A stretch of 64,000 nt of DNA from Halichondria panicea (GCF_963675165.1 NC_087381.1:5209378-5273377); one strand, 5' to 3'. Positions 24,001-36,404 are shown, numbered from the stretch's first letter. The notes: a model not told the origin generated them from the sequence alone. Numbers and translations: made by a program.

Positions 24001-25077
24001 CAAGGAAATCGAGGTCTTATTTCCACTGTGTCTGGGTACGTAAGTTAGTATCGTATTATTATCGAGATTACGCCCACCCTAATTGCATGCTACAAAGCGC
24101 TACAGGTGGGATGGGCTTAATTTGCTTAATTTGAAAACAGTATAGTTTTACCTCGAAATTAAGCGAACTCATTAAGAAACTGAGTCTTTTCTGTCTGCGT
24201 CTGAGGCTTGCCAGCTCTTGAAATACAACGAATACATCAATAATATAAATTATTATTACTACAAATTGACTTTGCATTGTTGTATATATACAACAATTTG
24301 TAGTTTCTCAGGCCCTCGCGCTTGGAAATTGGCAGCTTTAAAAAGTTAAATATTACGTGACCTCAAATTAAAGGCACTAAAAGAAAAGAAAATGATAAAT
24401 TTGTTTTTTTGGTCATGAAATAATTATGAGAGTTAGTAAAAATTATGCACTTCCGCTTATTGAGGAAGTTAGGGGTGTGTTTCAATTAAAATTCTATGAA
24501 CATCATTCAAATGCCTCAATCCCTTGCTATTTTAGCCTAAGAAACTACAAATTGACTTTGCATGGCCTAATGCATGGGTAAATAGGGATAAAGAGTCAAG
24601 ATTCTGCATCAGAAGGTTGTTTCTTGTCACTGTCAGAGTTTTCAACAGAGATTCAGAGAAGATTGAAGACAGCGCAGCTTGCAGCACTCGTTATTAATTA
24701 TATATATATATTTCAGAGCTAACCAGCTTGCACAAGAAACTACTGCCAAACATTTCTTAACAACTGCATGCTCACTAACAAAATATGCATCACTTCCTGG
24801 TGGGCATATTTTCGAGGTAAATTAGCCTATGCAAGAACTTTCACTCAAAAGTGGGGGTGGGCGTAATTTAGGACGTGGGCGTAATCTCGGTAGACTACAG
24901 TATATATTGTGCATGTTAAGTTGCATGCATGCGCACTGTAAATGTTATAAATTTTTATCGTAATGAAAAGACTTTATTGGGTATGTGTGTGTATAATCGA
25001 TTGTCAAAACATCTACTTTTGTGCAGGGGATGTGGCTTAATTTATCTGCGTTGCCAGCCCAAGTTTATGGCTGTTAA
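18067..25077 (+). CDS. Unrecognised coiled-coil protein built of phase-2 micro-exons
   Basis: Exons by AG/GT and frame: 18067-18117 (uncertain), 19118-19165, 19379-19438, 22391-22441, 22492-22512, 22595-22636, 22692-22724, 22779-22829, 22883-22918, 23958-24035, 24717-24816, 25027-25077 with TAA. The first ten have length 3n and both introns in phase 2. Together they give about 207 residues without a stop. Five successive small exons start a new codon and then Leu (LEATIRG, LHDDRKYAEEKIRE, LEAENSQLKAR, SLKEEREYSTYVAAK, LQQDENHELTTR), a charged heptad-like helix. The last two exons read ANQLAQETTAKHF and GMWLNLSALPAQVYGC. The start is not found, and exons may be missing in the 3-kb intron 19439-22390. 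Function unknown. Confidence 0.6.
18180..18446 (-). other. Lys/Glu/Arg-rich open frame, possible remnant
   Basis: A minus-strand frame of about 90 codons with EVNKRAFKAAERDQAKTKK then QKKAEERQ, a basic coiled-coil composition. It lies opposite an intron of the coiled-coil gene. No homologue recognised; it could be the C-terminal part of a dead transposase or chance. Confidence 0.25.
19688..19714 (+). repeat. (TG)n microsatellite
   Basis: Thirteen or so TG units, in a long intron. Confidence 0.9.
20763..22092. mobile_element. 1.3-kb element with 78-bp TAGCCTCG-family inverted ends
   Basis: Left end 20763-20842 (TAGCCTCGATCCCAGGCCGA to GATTGTATCTGGGC) and right end 22015-22092 are near-exact inverse copies. 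Flanks read AGACTACCA and AGACTATACCA, an imperfect duplication. The interior has no clear transposase frame. Confidence 0.7.
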
Positions 25078-26048
25078 AAGCAAATCTAGACCCTTTCAAA
25101 CCCTCCTAAAGCTTCGAAACAATGCCCCTCGCTGCATGGTATAGGCATCAGATGCACTTAGAAATGTCGAAAATATTTTTCGATTGTTGTCAAGTTGCTA
25201 GAGGGATAACAAGTCTTAAGTGTTGTCCCTCTAATATATAGCTAACTATAAGTGTACTGTGTCTCCTATCATAGCTCTCAAGTATATATATTGTAAGCAG
25301 CATAATTATCTTATATACAGACAGTAAGACAATTATATTTTGTCTATGCATGCATGGGGTTTGTCTTTTTGTCCATTTTTTCCATCGCTATAACGGCGGC
25401 CTCGCATTAGCGTTTTTTTGAGAGTATATGTATTAGTTAATTCGACATCTCGAAGCCATTATCGATTAGTCACATGCGGTCACTTTTCTTTGAGCAGTAC
25501 TGTGCGAAGTGTACCTCGAGGCACGATATTAAATATACCACGTGAAAGAGCAGCTCAATGCGCATGTGCTGGTACCTACAGCGTGTGCATAGCTCCAACA
25601 CAGCGTGGACAAAAAAATTTTGAAAATAGTCAGTAGTGCGGCCGGAAAAAGACGGCTTCAGCGGGGAAAGGGTTAAATACTGACCTATACTTCCAAAATC
25701 TGCCTATCATTCTGATAAAATAATGTTATAAAGGTGCCTATTATGCCAGTATAATTCTCACCAAAAAAATGTACCTACTATGCCTCAAAATTATGCCCAG
25801 CATAATCTACCAACCCCTACCCATGCACACATCAAGGTGTTGCAAGAAATGGTTCAAAAAAGATGAACAACCCTACTCCACAGACTCCCAACCCAAAGTG
25901 TCCTGTTTTTACCGCACTGACAAGGCTAAATTACAAAGGTAAAACTATTACTATAGAGCTATATACAAATGTGTGTCCCATTTGAGTGTTTTGGGCAATG
26001 AGATAGCTACAGGGGGCAGAATCTTCATCTTATAGTGATCTATATCAG
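25078..26048. other. Stretch with no recognised gene
   Basis: AT-rich sequence. Open frames here (for example 25418-25636) show no splice context or domain. Confidence 0.4.
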
Positions 26049-26057
26049 CTACTTAGC

Positions 26058-26827
26058 TAGACTCGCAAGCCACTCCCTTTTCTCTGATTGGACGGGGGCG
26101 GGAGAAAAGGGACTGGTGACTCTGGGCTATACAGCTTGTGTGTAAGTCTGGAATGCTATTAAATAATAATGTCACGTGCAAATTATGCGTCAAAGCAGAG
26201 TCAAAGCTAAAGGCAAGTATACAGATCTAAGTAAGCCAGCCTTTTGATATTATGGATCCTTGTACCACAGTGTCTGTTGTGCCACAACTTGTGGATTAGC
26301 ATGGAACAGCTGATAAACGTAGAAATCTTGGCAGTCCTTCTTGAACCGAGGAGTGGCAGCGATGTTAAGACAGCTTGTAGAAGTCTGACAACTACTCTCA
26401 ATTCAACTGCTGCCCTCTGCCATTATCTTTCTTGCATTGTACAGGTTATCAAAAGCCTTGGGCAACCAATAACACACTGACTTTCGGCTGCCAGTTCTCA
26501 TCAGAAACACAGTTAATCTCTGCTAGTCTCTTAGATAGTCTAGGATATAGTCATATCCTAGCTGAATGCCTGATGTTGTTATTACTCCATCAATCGTCTC
26601 TTTTCTAGCACTAGCATCCATTCTCAAACTGTAGCTAAGAAGCCCGCGATCACTTTTGCAGGCTACGCAATTCTACTTAACCTCACGCAATTTTTGGATC
26701 ACGTGGAAAAACCAATGAACAATCTCTACCCAAATTCTGGTAGAGACAGAAGCTGTAGCCCAGAGTCACCAGTCCCTTTTCTCCCACCCCCGTCCAATCA
26801 GAGAAAAGGGAGTGGCTTGCCAGTCTA
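26058..26827. mobile_element. 770-bp element with about 85-bp inverted ends, 9-bp duplication
   Basis: Arms contain GCAAGCCACTCCCTTTTCTC, TGATTGGACGGGGG and GGGACTGGTGACTCTGGGC. CTACTTAGC flanks both ends (26049-26057 and 26828-26836). The interior has short open frames without a recognised domain. Confidence 0.8.
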
Positions 26828-26839
26828 CTACTTAGCTAG

Positions 26840-28541
26840 CTAGCTATTAACCAGAGGCTATCACTGCATGCACTGGATTAAGGTTAGGTATACTGTTCCA
26901 CCCACCCACGCTCATATTTGCGTGGGTGTTCAATGCAAGTTCAGTGTAAAATGGCTCTCATCTGGCAATGGTCACTTGGCGTCAATTCTAAGAACGAGGA
27001 AACCCCTCCTTACCGTATAGTCTGCTGTTTCTTATTATACGAATAAAGGGGCAGGGCGACTCGAAGAGTTTTCCCCAAGAGAGTAAGTTGAAACAAAGTT
27101 ACGGCCATTTCTAGCTGTTTTTGTAGGCTAATATGGCGACTGTAGAGTAGTAACAAGGATATATTTTTTGCTGTAAGGTCTCTATGAACAAGATCTCTTC
27201 GAGTCGCCCTCCAGTAAGTCTTTAGGCATCGAATACTGGTCAGAAAGACAACCTGGAAGCTATGCAGTCAACAAAACTTGACGCCAAAATTTTCAGTTTT
27301 TTCCAGCTGACCCCAGACCACTTCATTGGATTACAAGACATAGATACTTTTAGCTATAATAATAGCTAGCATTGTTTCACGTTCTCTTTTCATTGATAAT
27401 CATTGCAAGTTACAAAAATAATGTTGTGGTGAGAAATAAAGAAAATAAATATCTTATGAATTATTCATGAGCAATTAGTATACCTTAACCTTAATTAAGC
27501 TAGGTGACATTATGATGACCACACCCAGTTTAATACTGAGCATGACTGAGAATTCTTGATGAGTCATGCAGGAAACTAGATCCAGACTATCACCTCAGAA
27601 CTAGAATAGCTACACTTGTAAAGCATTGAAAAACAGTTGTTATACAATGTGATTCCCCCCCTCCCCTATCAAAATTCCTGGATACCTTAATTTGGAGATT
27701 TGGTGAATTTTACTGAAGGTTGCCAATTTTAAATTAAAGTTTTCCGGTGGATGCAACGTTATTGCCTGCATGAGACTAAGAAACAAGCGGCTCCTATACT
27801 ACCCTCGAACAAAGTGAAGAATCCAACACTGGAATCCCACCAACATTTCCCTACATCCAGCTCCTCCCCCATTGCAGTAAGAAATCCCAGCGTACTGCTC
27901 AAAAAACGAGGGCTCCTACACAAAGCCAAAAAAGAAACCAGAGCTTCTGTCTTCCATTCGTAGTTATGTTATTATGCAGATATTGAAGGGGCGGGGAAGC
28001 GAGCTATCTATAGCAGATGTAAAGTTTTTACTCTTTTTCACATCGTTTATACTGAAAATCATCGGAAAAAAAATAATTATAGTGAAAGCACCGCTGCCTT
28101 GGTGGATCGATGTGCCAAACCTACATAAGCTGCTAAAGCTACTAGTATAGTATTCACATGATATCATGATGAACACAATTACTGCTGGCAGGAAGAATCA
28201 CATGGAAACTCAAAGTAAAATTAAATGTGTGGCTAGCCAGAAGAAGATAGCCATGCGACTTTTGACCTTAGACCTTTGTTGGAACTAGCTTACCTTGCAC
28301 GTTGGCTATAGCCAAGGATGGCCTCGAGGTTAACGTGGTGGTGCTCAACGCGCAGCGAATGCATTACGTAACTAAGAGGCCATCCAGCATTAAAACACGT
28401 GACTTGGCTATAGGTGGGTTCTAAAAGATTTAGTACTGTCACGTGAGCTCTAGCCTCGTGGTGCGTGTTAAACCAGTTTTGCACCTGTTCATCCAGCTAT
28501 GTTTTAAATCAGTTGCTGGTAGCTATAGCTGCTGAAACGTT
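26840..28541. other. Stretch with no confident gene
   Basis: A 70-codon plus frame at 27751-27963 is Lys/Ser/Pro-rich without support. 28305-28425 is a small inverted repeat (AAGGATGGCCTC / GAGGCCATCC) within 250 bp of the next start codon. Confidence 0.4.
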
Positions 28542-30382
28542 ATGGCGAGTTTGAGTAGGTTCGCAGATCCAGTAACTGAGAGCAAAGAGGACATACGATC
28601 TAAAGCTATCCCTGGTAAGACGAAAGCCATTACATCTTCAAAGCAAGCTGAGCCTATTTCTCCAGATGAAGAAGCGATGGTCAAGTCAGCAATTTGGTAT
28701 TATAAACACATGATGGCAAGGCCTTGCACTGTTTACTACAATAATTGTTGGTCTGCGTAGCTATATATCATAATGAAAACATCACAATATCCAAAGCGTA
28801 CAGAAAGTTGATGAAAAGGTCATATACCGTATATCTTCTAATTTATCGGACAGCAAAAAATAATTATTTTGGAAATTGTCCGGGTATAATTGGAACAGAT
28901 TTTTATAGAGCATGCAAAGTGTCCGGAATAATTAGAACAAGCAAGCAGCTGCATGCGAGCTAGCTAAGTTTAATAGAACAAGATACGACTGAATAGTTGC
29001 AATAGCTATCTAAAACTAGCTCTCAAAGCTATCTAACTGCAGCACTCTAAGTCTTACTTGCCGTCTATGATCAACTTTTCAAGGGTGTTGTCCGGATATT
29101 TAGAACAAATGTAATATTAAAGCACTGGATTGTCCGTTGTATTAGAACAATGAAAATTGCCCAAAAGAGTGTCCAGGGAATTAGAAGTGTCCGATAAATT
29201 AGAAGATATACGGTATGCATGTTTTTATCTCAAATTTGTTAATTTCACAAGTTGAATAGGAGTGGACTCAAACACATCAAAGTTGATAATATGCCAATAA
29301 TTATGAAGATACAACTGATCTCGATCATATACAGCTGCTCAAGAATCAATGAAGTGCAAAATAATGCTTGGTTCTAGAGTTCTGCCTAGTTTTGCTTACT
29401 TGGAATGTCATTGCAGTCTTTTAGAAGAGTGCGTAGCAAAACTTGTCCGTGGAGTGTTGCGCTACTAGCTTTATGTTATGTAGCTTTGAGACCTCCACCG
29501 AGGCATTAGCACCGGCGGTGCTTTCATTTATTATTGTAATTAATTATTGCAAATAATATTATCAAGGTTCCTGTGCCTGTAATTATGCAGTTCCTCTGCC
29601 AAGATAAATGTTGCGTTCGGGCATCATCAAGGTAACACAATGGAGGACGCAGAAATGAGAAGCCTGTGGAATAAATTGTTTCTCAAAGATGCTGAGAGAG
29701 ATTTTCCCCAAAGCTGCGACCACTCCAAAAAAAATGAAATCCGCCAAGACTATTGCAAAAAGTTTTTGGTGAGATATGCATAAATATTTTGTCAGTATAC
29801 CATATCTGTTGCATCTTCCACAACCATTAGGAAATTGCTGACAGTGTTAAAGAAGAGCTCATTAAGAGAATTACTAATTGCTTGGAAGCTAGTGTCAACT
29901 CTAGTCAACGGCTGATCCCTGAGATTTACCTGAAAGAAGTTAAAAGGGCCCGTGAGATCCTTTGGGAGCAGCTTGTTAATAACGAAATCCCAGTTGACAA
30001 GATATCTGTAAGTTAGCTCAATGAACAGTTAGATTTGCAGTGCAAAATGCCTCTTTGCAGGGTTGTCAGGCTCATTTATATAATTACGAGCTCAATTATT
30101 ATGTTCTGAAAAATGTAACAGCATAATTGTAGACCCATTGCAGTGGGTGTAGTTCTGAAATCACGTTTTGAATAGCCGCCATTTTGAGGTACACATGCAT
30201 GCAACAGATTTGTGCAGCTCATGTGATTTTTGAACTCCTATATTAGTAAAACCAGTAGGTTTTACATAGGATTGGCAGTGGGTTTGCCCGTGTTTAGCAA
30301 TATTTCAATTATTTTGACTCATGTTCAAATTGTTCTATCTCTGCAGGGAAAGGCCACATCAAGAAACTGGATGAACAGATAG
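28542..30382 (+). CDS. Small alpha-helical protein, unrecognised
   Basis: Exons 28542-28696, 29591-29768, 29831-30007 and 30347-30382 join in frame (phases 2, 0, 0) to about 181 residues ending NWMNR and TAG. Text begins MASLSRFADPVTESKED; middle exons read EDAEMRSLWNKLFLKDAERD and EIADSVKEELIKRITN, then YLKEVKRAREILWEQL. Two successive exons are each 59 codons. No membrane segment or signal peptide. All-helical, charged, likely cytoplasmic. The junction after DKIS is phase 0, so splicing instead to the phase-0 exon at 37769 would give a longer protein with a second domain. Intron 1 is about 0.9 kb and carries two elements; intron 2 is only 62 bp. Confidence 0.65.
28825..29216. mobile_element. 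392-bp inverted-repeat element in intron 1
   Basis: Ends ATACCGTATATCTTCTAATT and its inverse. The interior repeats TGTCCGG / ATTAGAACAA motifs several times. Confidence 0.8.
29380..29508. mobile_element. Short TGCCTCGGTG-family derivative
   Basis: The inverse strand runs TGCCTCGGTGGAGGT, AGCTACATAACATAAAGCTA, then jumps to GACAAGTTTTGCTACGCACTC, i.e. left and right portions of the family with the middle missing. Confidence 0.6.
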
Positions 30383-31072
30383 TTTATTTAGCCTTTTATC
30401 TCTCATTTCATAATCCATAAACATTTTAATGAATGAATATTTTCATTTTAAAAATTGCACTATTTCGACGTTTCACCGCTCTTTGTCTGACTGACTAAGT
30501 AAGTAAGTAAGTAAGTAAGTTTCTTGCCCAGCATTTACTCCAAGTACAGCCATCTCCAGGACATTCTGCACAGGGTTTCCAAACGACTACAACCTGGATT
30601 ACAAAGCGCTTCTTCAGATTTGCGATTGCTTCCACAAGGCAGATGACCTCTCAGTCTCTATTTCTCTTACCTAGACAATTCCGCCATCTTTAATGGCTCA
30701 GCAATTGCGTTGTGGCCAATAATAATAGATAGGCGTGGCTAATAAACCGTGCGCCTAAAATCAGTGCAGCAGTGCTTTTCCAGAGCCTGAGGTGTTCCTT
30801 TTCTTCACACTGTTCAGCTCTAGCTCCCTTTCTCTGACAGGCATGCTATATGCACTGGCTAGATATCATGCTCTTAAAATGGCTGTCATTTAATACTGAT
30901 TCGCAAATTCAACATAATTATCAAGCAATAAATTATTACTCATTATACTATAATTATTAGTCCAGAGATATTCGAGAAGATATCTGATTAGTCCTGTCTT
31001 CTCTTCTTGTACTGCCTCTTGACGTTCCACTTATGCATGTCATGATACGTAAACTGTACTGAAAAAGAAGGG
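30383..31072. other. Stretch with no recognised gene
   Basis: Contains a GTAA/AAGT microsatellite at about 30496-30520. Nothing else supported. Confidence 0.4.
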
Positions 31073-31630
31073 AATCCGACTAGAAAAACATTTGCAATGT
31101 GAAAAATTGCTAGGATTGGCCAGGGGAACCACAAAAAAGCGTGGGAACAAGAAATCAGACGAGAGCATAACTCCAATCCGTTACAACGTCATGAACATGT
31201 ACAATACATAGTATATTAAATAATAGACTGTGTTCCAGATCCACCTATCAGCTTCCATCCACCACATCATTCCATGCAGTCACCAGTACGGTCCGTGCAT
31301 GTTACTACGCATGGATGGACTGTGTGTACCTGTGCTCAACACTGCATGTATTAGGAACATCAATTCATCACAAATCATCATGATTATGTGCCCCACATTC
31401 TAAAATGGATGTATAATAAATATATATAGGGATTGGTCATCATTCCACCAGTAAAAATTGCGTGGCATATTGGCTGGGAAAACATGGGAAAACTACCAGT
31501 ATACATGTGATTGACGTTGTAACGGATTGGAGTTATGCTCTCGTCTGATTTCTTGTTCCCACGCTTTTTTGTGGTTCCCCTGACCAATCCTAGCAATTTT
31601 TCACATTGCAAATGTTTTTCTAGTCGGATA
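31073..31630. mobile_element. Foldback with 128-bp arms
   Basis: Arms 31073-31200 and 31503-31630 are inverse copies (AATCCGACTAG, GGAACCACAAAAAAGCGTGG, CGGATTGGAGTTATGCTCTC), with about 300 bp between them. Confidence 0.8.
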
Positions 31631-31681
31631 GTAGTAGGGATAAGGACAAGAACTTCTATACTGACTCCCAAGTGTCATCCC

Positions 31682-32281
31682 CATAGGCTCCAACTTTTTT
31701 TTCGAATAGCCTTCAGGGACAGTTAGTAGATAAAAAAAGGTTGACGAATATTATAAGCATACACTTTTCAGTACAGCGCAGATAATGAGGTATAACTATA
31801 GTGGTGCAATGATGTTACAGTAGCTTAAATCGGAGGCACACATCGAACATCGAACATAAGTATCACCTGCATGATTTAAGACATAATTATGATTATTGGT
31901 GTATGTGTAGTCTTTGTCAATTACCTTTTGAGCTACTCCCGATTCCAGGGAACTCGGCAATCCAATTGCGATCAAAGTGACACATCCTTCTGGGTTTCTT
32001 GTTCGAAGGGCCTGGGTAGCTTGCCATGATGAGAGACTTGAGTGTCACAGACCGTACAGTACTGTCACTCAGAAGTAGTTTTATAGGCGATAGGAACTAT
32101 TATTGATAGCTATCATCAATGATTGGTAGGTTGTGGTCGTCACACATAGAAATGATGATTACAGTACAATTTTTCATTTCCGGGACAACAACAGTGAACA
32201 AGTAGGGCACTGCGGGACCCTAAGATAAAGTTGAATTTCTAGGACTGTCCCGGAGATTCCGGTACAGTTGGAGCCTATGCA
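31682..32281. mobile_element. 600-bp element with ATAGGCTCCAAC ends
   Basis: Inverted ends ATAGGCTCCAAC / GTTGGAGCCTAT, flanked by TCATCCCC and GCATCCCC (7 of 8 identical), consistent with an 8-bp target duplication. Confidence 0.6.
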
Positions 32282-32394
32282 TCCCCATGCAACCAAGGAT
32301 ACAGCTGAGCTGCCTGAGACATGGAGAATGGCTTGTATATATTTTGCAGTTTTGCTGTTCCAGTAACTAATAAAAAATGTTCAATTCAGTTCAT

Positions 32395-32600
32395 ATACCG
32401 TATAGCGGGTAATTTTCGGGGGACAAAATATTCGTGGTTCAGCAATATTGAGACATTTCGTGGATAATATTTTCGTGGTTGCTGCTTGGATTGTAGGTAA
32501 AGGTAGGCAAGGTCACTTCATTCGTGGGTAAAATATTCGTGGTCAGACCTCCAACCACGAAAACCACGAATATTTCACGAAAATTACCAGCTATACGGTA
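32395..32600. mobile_element. MITE of the TACCGTATAGCGGG family
   Basis: Full-length copy in the opposite internal orientation to 4845-5044; it shares the GGTAAAGGTAGGCAAGGT segment. Confidence 0.85.
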
Positions 32601-32636
32601 CTTCACACAAAATTAATGTCACAAATCATAATTATA

Positions 32637-33874
32637 TACAGTTCATTTAGTCTAGAGAGTAGATTACCACAAATGTGTGAGTAGTTGTACTTAAATGTTA
32701 ATATCTTTTGATTGGAGCATTTCTAAGAAATGGTGTTGATACCCGTGTGTAGATGAATGACTGAACTACAACATATCCAAAAATATTTCCATGGAAACAT
32801 ACGGTGGTGGGTTTGTGGTGATTAATAGAACAACAGCAAATTGTTATAGTGGGTAATCGGTTAGAGTAATAAAACAGTAATCTAGTACAGCTAAGGTCCT
32901 AGACTTCATCACATAATTGTTCAATGGTTTAGGTATCCTGGCCATCCCTTTATGGGTGTTACAAATGTTCACAGTGTTTATAATTCATGATTTACTGGTT
33001 TTCAGGTACACTTTTGGTTAGAGTAATAACTTTTTTTAAATTAATAGCTTAGCTTTCAAATTTCTGTAGTAAGTTTACAGATAAATAAGCTACATTTTGA
33101 TACCAAGACATCCTATATGCTTATTCCATTGCTGAGATAACACTGAAAAGCTACATAATTTACTATTTTCTACTGTTTTGATGACATCAGCAGCTGCAAA
33201 CCACAAACCAATGATGCTTTAATCAACCACAAACGTAATTAAGAGTGGGCGTACAGTTATTGTACGCCCACTTATGTGGTTACTTACAGTGTCATCGATT
33301 TGTGGTTAGCAGCTTGTGATGTCATCAAAACGGTAGAAAATAGTAGAATAGTAGTTTTTCAGTGATATCTCAACAATGGAATAAGTATAGAGGATGTTCT
33401 TGGTATCAAAATGTAGCCCATTAATTTATTTGTAAACTTACCAGAGAACTTTTAAAGCTAAGGTATAAAATTTTCAGAAGATATTACTCTAACCAAAAGT
33501 GTACCTAAAAACCGGTAAATCATGAATTATAAACACTGTGAACATTTGTAAGACCCATAAAGGGATGGCCAGGATACCTAAACCATTAAACAATTGTGTG
33601 ATAAAAGTCTAAGACCTTAGCTGTTTAAGGTTAGTGTTTTATTACTCTAACCGATTACCCACTATAACAATTTGCTGTTGTTCTATTAATCACCACAAAC
33701 CCACCACCTTATGTTTTCATGGAAACGTTTTTGGATATGTTGTAGTTCAGTCATTCATCTACACACGGGTATCAACACCATTTCTTAGAAATGCTCCAAT
33801 CAAAAGATATTTACATTTAAGTACAACTACTCACACATTTGTGGTAATCTACTCTCTAGACTAAATGAACTGTA
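32637..33874. mobile_element. 1.24-kb near-perfect palindrome
   Basis: Arms of about 600 bp start TACAGTTCATTTAGTCTAGA and meet at a 5-nt centre near 33256-33260 inside GTGGGCGTACA...TGTACGCCCAC. Only scattered substitutions and small indels separate the arms. A single-arm relic lies at 7186-7345. No open frame of note, so probably a non-autonomous foldback. Confidence 0.85.
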
Positions 33875-35371
33875 ACTATAGCCAAATATAGAGCCAACTG
33901 TTCCGAACACACATAAGAAAATAATATAATTATATTCATTGCAATGTGCTCATTTCCACTATAGTAAAATTCATCTTTCCCCTCCTTGTTTTCAGCCGCA
34001 TTTTGAAGGACCTAGCCATATCTAGCTTATTCAGGTACCTTTTCTTGCCACCTTCAGTTGGTCTTGTTTTGAGGATAAATAACCTTCTCTACAAATTGTG
34101 CTTTTTGCTATCCATTTTCATTCACGATTGCATGTATATAAAAAGATATAATTATTGATTATATCACTGCAATGGGTATCTCTCTATACAGTATAAGCGA
34201 ATAAACAAAATTTGTTTATTTAATTGGCGGCTCAGACGTGACTATGCTAATGATGCATGCATGTGCGCCGACTGCTTAGTTTTAATATTGGCGGCTTTAA
34301 ATTTATATAGTGGATCTTCAGTAAAATTTGCCAAATTCCCCTGTTAATAATAATGATTGTGTTCTATTGAATACACGCATGCTTTCTTTGCAATTATATT
34401 CTCGATACCTAATATAAATTATGGGTGGTGGCATGCATGTACTTGTAGGCGTAGCCGCACAAAAAATACGGACTGCGTGTGTGTGTCTACAGCTGTAATC
34501 ACACGAGCAACCACGTGGATATATACGTGGAGCCTATTAATTCCACATGAAAAAAGCATGCTATTCTCAAATACTAGCTAGAACACTGTACTGAAGTGCT
34601 AACTCTCGGCTGTTGTTTATAATAATATGTATGAAGCATGGAAACTGGCTAAGTATAGCATGTAACATGAGCAATTATCAATACAGCTAGGCATGCTGAA
34701 ACTTTTGAAAACGAAGCTTTAGTATGGATGAGACTGACCTATATATACTGTGGACTACTAGGATCACAGCAAATTCAGTCAGCAAAGAAACTTATAGAAT
34801 AGCTCTTATGTATGTTCTGGGGCTAGGGATAAACAAAGAAACTATAGAACCCTAATTATAATTCTAGCTCTTACTTCACCTTGCCAGTGCCTGCATGTTA
34901 TATATGAGTGCTACAGTAATTGATGTATAGTTTAATACAGCCGAGCGCCACCATATTAAATTTAAGCACCACATGGGCATCAGCATATAATTTTTGAGGC
35001 CCTAAAGGAAGCGCTTAAACCGAAGCGCCTATACCTTCTTAATTTCTGGCGCTTATAAAAGGCTTGTTTGAGACACCAAGAATCATCCTTGACTTTTCAC
35101 ACGTCTAAACAGTTGTCTAACCCATAGCTACAGTCAATGAATGTTGTTCATGAGTCAGTTCGCAGCTAGCCTCGGAATTCAGGCTGATTAAAATACATAT
35201 TATTAGCCTGGGGAGATCCCAGGGTACCACGGATCTCCCTTTTTAGTCTAGCTATTGTGGCTTTACTACAGCTATACCAGCTAGCTATTTATTAGCTATT
35301 GTAACTTGATTCAATGATTGTACCTGTTGTTTTGATGTATCAACTGCCAATTAAAGGAGTGTTCAAAGTCA
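33875..35371. other. Stretch with no recognised gene
   Basis: AT-rich, with a small inverted motif around 34216-34300 (TTGGCGGCT) and a TAGCCTCG-family scrap near 35167. Confidence 0.4.
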
Positions 35372-36100
35372 ATCATACGGTGGCTAAGGTGAACTACTAG
35401 TAGCGCTCAGGGCCATGTGATAGTTTACCTACCTTAGCTACTTGATAGTTCAACTATCTAAGTTTGTAGTTCATGCAACCTTAGCTATACTTGATAGTTC
35501 AACTATCTAGCTAAGTTTGTAGTTCAACCTTAGCTACTTGATAGTTCACCTACCTTAGCTACTTCGCAGTTAACCTTTGAACTGTATGATGCATGTTAAT
35601 TCTGCTGTAGCCGGCTAAGCCATACTCTACATAGCGACTAAATATAAACGTAGACAACTTGAACTGCATGTCACAGTATTGTATTGGTCTGGGGCCAGAC
35701 CTTTTCTCAGAGGGGGGAGGGGGAAGAGCTAGGAGAAAGAGGTCCCCTAATCCTAGCTCTATCGTATTGTATTGTATTTGCTGAATAACATGTAACTTCC
35801 AAATGAATAAGTGTGGTACTCTCGTCTTGGCATTGCTGTTACCCATATAGGGTAGAACTGACCGGCTGCAGATAATCCTCAGTACCTGTATACATTATAT
35901 ATGTAGCTCTTATTATTGATCTCTAGTCGTTATGTAAATGTAGAGCATGCATGGCTACAGCAGCATTAATTAGAATTAACATACAGTTCAAAGGTCAACT
36001 GCGAAGTAGCTAAGGTAGTTGAACTATCACGTAGCTAAGGTAGGTGAACTATCAAGTAGCTACGATGAACTGCTAGTAGTGCTCAGGGCCACCGTACGAT
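35372..36100. mobile_element. Asymmetric foldback with internal repeats
   Basis: Outer ends ATCATACGGTGGC and GCCACCGTACGAT; left arm 35372-35603, right arm 35970-36100. The left arm has extra copies of TTGATAGTTCAACTATCT. 35604-35969 is unique sequence. Confidence 0.75.
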
Positions 36101-36378
36101 CAGGTTAGCCTATCTATCTATAGGCAAGCTAGTTGACTGTTCGTGGCAGTTAGCTAGTTCTACGAAAGTCTATTATGGGACTTTCCATAGTCTTACTGCC
36201 CAACGTGTGACCGGAAGTGGGCGTAACCCCAACTCTCTTTGCGCGACTTTCACTACTCACGCTGCGCACTCTTAGCTTGGAACCCCCTTTCCTGGATCCG
36301 CCACTGGGAACCAAGGCTATGGTGCATGCAGCTAGCTAGCGAGTGAAACTGAGCTATGTCACACCCATTTTCTCTATA

Positions 36379-36404
36379 ACTAACCCTAACCCTAACCCTA
36401 ACCC
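36379..36404 (-). repeat. Interstitial telomere-like repeat
   Basis: About four CCCTAA units, the animal telomere motif, directly beside TAGCCTCG- and GGCGGATCC-type repeats. Confidence 0.8.

Noticed and set aside
24061-24895. Possible transposon bounded by GATTACGCCCAC ends
   Set aside because: The inverted motif is short and imperfect, and an apparently real exon (24717-24816) lies inside; no target duplication seen.
25418-25636. 72-codon plus frame near 25.5 kb
   Set aside because: No motif; surrounding sequence is non-coding and repeat-like.
27751-27963. 70-codon Lys/Ser/Pro-rich plus frame
   Set aside because: No splice context, domain or paralogue in the window; composition alone is not enough.
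30496-30520. GTAAGT repeats as clustered splice donors
   Set aside because: A simple tetranucleotide microsatellite; no exon ends there in frame.
32637-33874. Rolling-circle or viral hairpin origin
   Set aside because: The whole unit is two long inverse arms with no replication protein nearby, and a relic arm elsewhere points to a dispersed repeat.
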